Positions 6,101 through 7,746 of a stretch of DNA of 7,746 bases are shown here, piece by piece. The stretch comes from Nitrospirota bacterium (GTDB lineage: Bacteria > Nitrospirota > Nitrospiria > Nitrospirales > NS-4). Both the position numbers and the translations under genes were made by a program. The notes under the pieces are model-generated. The model was not told the origin of the DNA. It was given only the letters and a program-made list of their open reading frames with translations, and did no database searches. The stretch is from positions 1-7,746 of the forward strand of contig VBON01000064.1 in NCBI GenBank assembly GCA_005877525.1, read 5' to 3'. How positions within the stretch are numbered: the first letter of the stretch is position 1; each line of letters opens with the position of its first letter.

Positions 6101-7099
6101 ATGATGCACTTGAAAGATGCTATCGCAGAAACTTGTCGCCTCTCAATGATCCTCGGCATTGTCGCATTAACCATAAATGGAGTGCTGGGATGCGCTTCAA
6201 ACACGCCGCCGACCCTCACCCCTGCGAATTACAAACAGCTTTTGGAGCGGCAGAAGGCAGGCATCGCGCTTGATGAACAAACGGTTCAGCAGCCGCCGGA
6301 ATTGTCTGCCGAGGAATACGAGCGCCTAGGAGACAGCTACACCCGCCAGAGTAATATTCCGATGGCCTTTGTGCAATATGACCATTCCTTACGGATGGAT
6401 CCGAGCAGAGTACGCGTCCGCTACAAGGTTGGCCACCTGTATTTGCTAAAGGGGCATTGGCAAGACGCAAGACAGGAATTTAAGGAAATCTTGAACCAAG
6501 ATGCAAAGTATACGGCTGCGCGTGTAGGGATGGGAGAGTCGTTCTTCTATAGTGGCGATCTAAAGGAGGCAGAGGACAATTTTCTGCAAGCCCTGGTGTT
6601 AGATCCTCTTCTCTGGCGCGCTCACAACTTTCTAGGGATTCTGTATGATCAACAAGGCCGTTACCCCGAAGCTGTCAAAGAATTCCAGGCGGCGCTTGTA
6701 GAGAAGCCACAGGAACCGGCACTGCACAACAACCTCGGGATGGCCTACTATCTCAATGGTCAATATGAGCAGGCGCTGCTGGAGTTCAAACAGGCATTGC
6801 AGGGCCCGAAGGAGCCGAAGGTTTACACCAATCTTGCTTTGGCTCACACCAAGTTGGGGCATTTTCAGGAGGCCTTCGATGCTTTCGAACAAGCGGGGAC
6901 ATCGGCGGCCGCCTATAACAATCTTGGCGTTGCGCACCTGGAGGCACGGGACTTCAAAAGAGCGGCAAGCTGCTTCGAAAAGGCCATAACGGCGCACCCC
7001 ACTTTTTATGAAAAAGCCAACGACAATTTGAGAAAAGCGCAAGCAGGGTTAGCCGGTAATCATGTGATAGGACATGCCGGCAAGGAGGCGTGCCTCTGA
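6101..7099 (+). CDS. tadD: TadD-like TPR lipoprotein of the Tad pilus
   Basis: The 332-residue protein has a lipoprotein signal peptide: polar and charged residues 1-14, hydrophobic 15-28, and lipobox VLGC ending at Cys31. Ala32 at +2 predicts outer-membrane sorting rather than inner-membrane retention. After a spacer it consists of about seven tetratricopeptide repeats (roughly 72-105, 106-139, 140-173, 174-207, 208-240, 241-270 and 271-304), seen as repeated G-x-x-Y/F and A-x-x-x-F spacing such as NNLGMAYYLNGQYEQALLEF (210-229). In tad loci, TadD is a TPR lipoprotein needed for proper secretin (RcpA) assembly and pilus production; position and architecture support that here, but TPR proteins diverge fast. 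With AGGGAGA at 6092-6098, the second ATG (6104) has better spacing than the first. The last 16 residues lie beyond the repeats and are encoded in a region shared with the convergent gene. Confidence 0.85.
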   Translation: MMHLKDAIAETCRLSMILGIVALTINGVLGCASNTPPTLTPANYKQLLERQKAGIALDEQTVQQPPELSAEEYERLGDSYTRQSNIPMAFVQYDHSLRMDPSRVRVRYKVGHLYLLKGHWQDARQEFKEILNQDAKYTAARVGMGESFFYSGDLKEAEDNFLQALVLDPLLWRAHNFLGILYDQQGRYPEAVKEFQAALVEKPQEPALHNNLGMAYYLNGQYEQALLEFKQALQGPKEPKVYTNLALAHTKLGHFQEAFDAFEQAGTSAAAYNNLGVAHLEARDFKRAASCFEKAITAHPTFYEKANDNLRKAQAGLAGNHVIGHAGKEACL

Positions 7100-7746
7100 T
7101 CGGCCTTCCTGGAAGAATCCCCGGAAGGGCGCCTCTACCTGGGCACTGTCTTCCAGAAGAACACGATCGAAATCCGTTGCGATCCGAGCTCGTGATGCCA
7201 CCCGAAGTAGGCTGTGGCCGAGGACATTCGGCACCTCGATGTCCTCTTCCCACATCGTCAAATCAGAGCCCTTTTCCAGACCCGGCACCTGACTGAGACT
7301 TTCGTAGGGCGGCGGACAGACGTTTCCGCCAAGGGTCCCGTCCGGAAATTTCAGTCGGAAGAACGAAGTGCCGGCGTGTTTGGTAGGCGGATAGGGATGA
7401 AGATAGAGAACCCCGGCGTAATCGCAGAGCTTGCTGGAATCCACGTGGGGGCGAGCCACGGCGTCACCTGAGACGATCTGGACATGATTGTGTCCCGAGA
7501 TGGCACCGACCGGGTCCTGCTGAGAGCGCAGGGCCTTCACCCCGATCTGTGTTTTGACCGAGTCTTCCAGGGCGGCAAGCTCATGAGGCAGGAGGGCCTC
7601 GCCCGCCCGGACACCAGGCCAGGCCTCATGCCGAAGCGGAGATCCTAAGGTCCAGGAGGATTTGTTGAAGCACCGCTCGGTCACGTCTAGAGGATTGGGC
7701 AGGATGTTGTCCGTGATCCAATAATGCTTGCCCAATTCCGGTTTCC
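7049..7746 (-). CDS. 2OG-Fe(II) oxygenase-like protein, DUF6445 type (5' end open at window edge)
   Basis: The - strand frame ends with TAA at 7051-7049. It is open to the window edge, so the start may lie outside; the first in-window candidate is a TTG at 7735-7733 with no clear ribosome binding site. Numbered from that TTG (228 residues), the protein resembles DUF6445, a small jelly-roll family related to prolyl hydroxylase-like 2OG oxygenases. It has a start reminiscent of DNFL-type openings (ITDNILPNPLDV, 7-18), the metal-binding HxD in RPHVDSS (His97, Asp99), then YAGVLYLHPYP (106-116), HAGTSFFRLKFPDG (120-133) and FDRVLLEDSA (189-198). The distal histidine is expected just after that strand, but the sequence there is QVEAPF, with Glu201 at the likely ligand position; His224 near the C-terminus is the only other candidate. 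The substrate is unknown. It is convergent with the pilus operon, overlaps tadD by 51 bases, and is probably unrelated to pili. The family call rests on pattern memory. Confidence 0.62.
   Translation of the reverse strand, partial: KPELGKHYWITDNILPNPLDVTERCFNKSSWTLGSPLRHEAWPGVRAGEALLPHELAALEDSVKTQIGVKALRSQQDPVGAISGHNHVQIVSGDAVARPHVDSSKLCDYAGVLYLHPYPPTKHAGTSFFRLKFPDGTLGGNVCPPPYESLSQVPGLEKGSDLTMWEEDIEVPNVLGHSLLRVASRARIATDFDRVLLEDSAQVEAPFRGFFQEGRSEARLLAGMSYHMITG

Noticed and set aside
7084..7126. Short inverted repeats (GAGG-CGTG-CCTC at 7085-7096; CTTCC/GGAAG around 7105-7127) considered as a terminator at the tadD 3' end
   Set aside because: Stems are only 4-5 base pairs with poor loops and no T-run follows on either strand; both lie in coding sequence of the convergent gene.
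1..7746. CRISPR arrays, tRNA or rRNA genes, insertion sequences, integrase or attachment sites
   Set aside because: No regularly spaced repeats, tRNA-like cloverleaf, transposase motifs or terminal inverted repeats were recognised; the window is nearly fully occupied by coding sequence.

Overview
The window is almost entirely one strand of a Tad/Flp (type IVc) pilus assembly operon. It belongs to a Gram-negative-type bacterium with a GC content that looks, by eye, to be in the mid-50s percent. The evidence for a diderm is a lipobox-bearing TPR lipoprotein (TadD-like) together with the tad ATPase and platform genes. The protein character (a short TadG-like protein with a Cys-containing C-terminal domain, and TadA, TadB and TadC close to the myxobacterial/Nitrospira style of cluster) fits Nitrospirota or a deltaproteobacterium-like lineage. 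That is an impression from the sequence, not a database result.

Layout: bases 1-76 hold the probable 3' end of an upstream gene and the ribosome binding site of the first complete gene. Then follow, all on the + strand, tadE-like minor pseudopilin (77-481), a TadG-related protein (478-1542), tadZ/cpaE (1553-2755), tadA/cpaF (2752-4101), tadB (4101-5084), tadC (5099-6049) and a tadD-like TPR lipoprotein (6101-7099). Three junctions overlap by 1-4 bases and the largest gap is 51 bases, so this is one transcription and translation unit whose promoter must lie upstream of the window. The - strand right end (7746-7049) carries an unrelated convergent gene for a 2OG-Fe(II) oxygenase-like (DUF6445-type) protein. 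Its N-terminus runs to or past the window edge, and its 3' end overlaps the tadD 3' end by 51 bases. No stretch over 300 bases lacks a gene.

How the genes work together: TadZ localises the machine to a site in the cell. TadA, a hexameric secretion ATPase, powers pilin polymerisation through the inner-membrane platform TadB/TadC. TadE and the TadG-like protein are minor pilus components that could prime or cap the fibre. TadD is the outer-membrane-associated lipoprotein that supports secretin assembly. The major pilin Flp, prepilin peptidase TadV/CpaA, CpaB/RcpC and secretin CpaC/RcpA are not in the window and would be expected upstream or elsewhere.

I did not find an undescribed system. The points most worth a second look are the TadG-like Cys domain, the TadZ pseudo-receiver with Glu at the phospho-acceptor position and a P-loop without the canonical lysine, the codon-register convergent overlap at tadD, and the oxygenase-like protein whose second metal-binding histidine appears to be missing.
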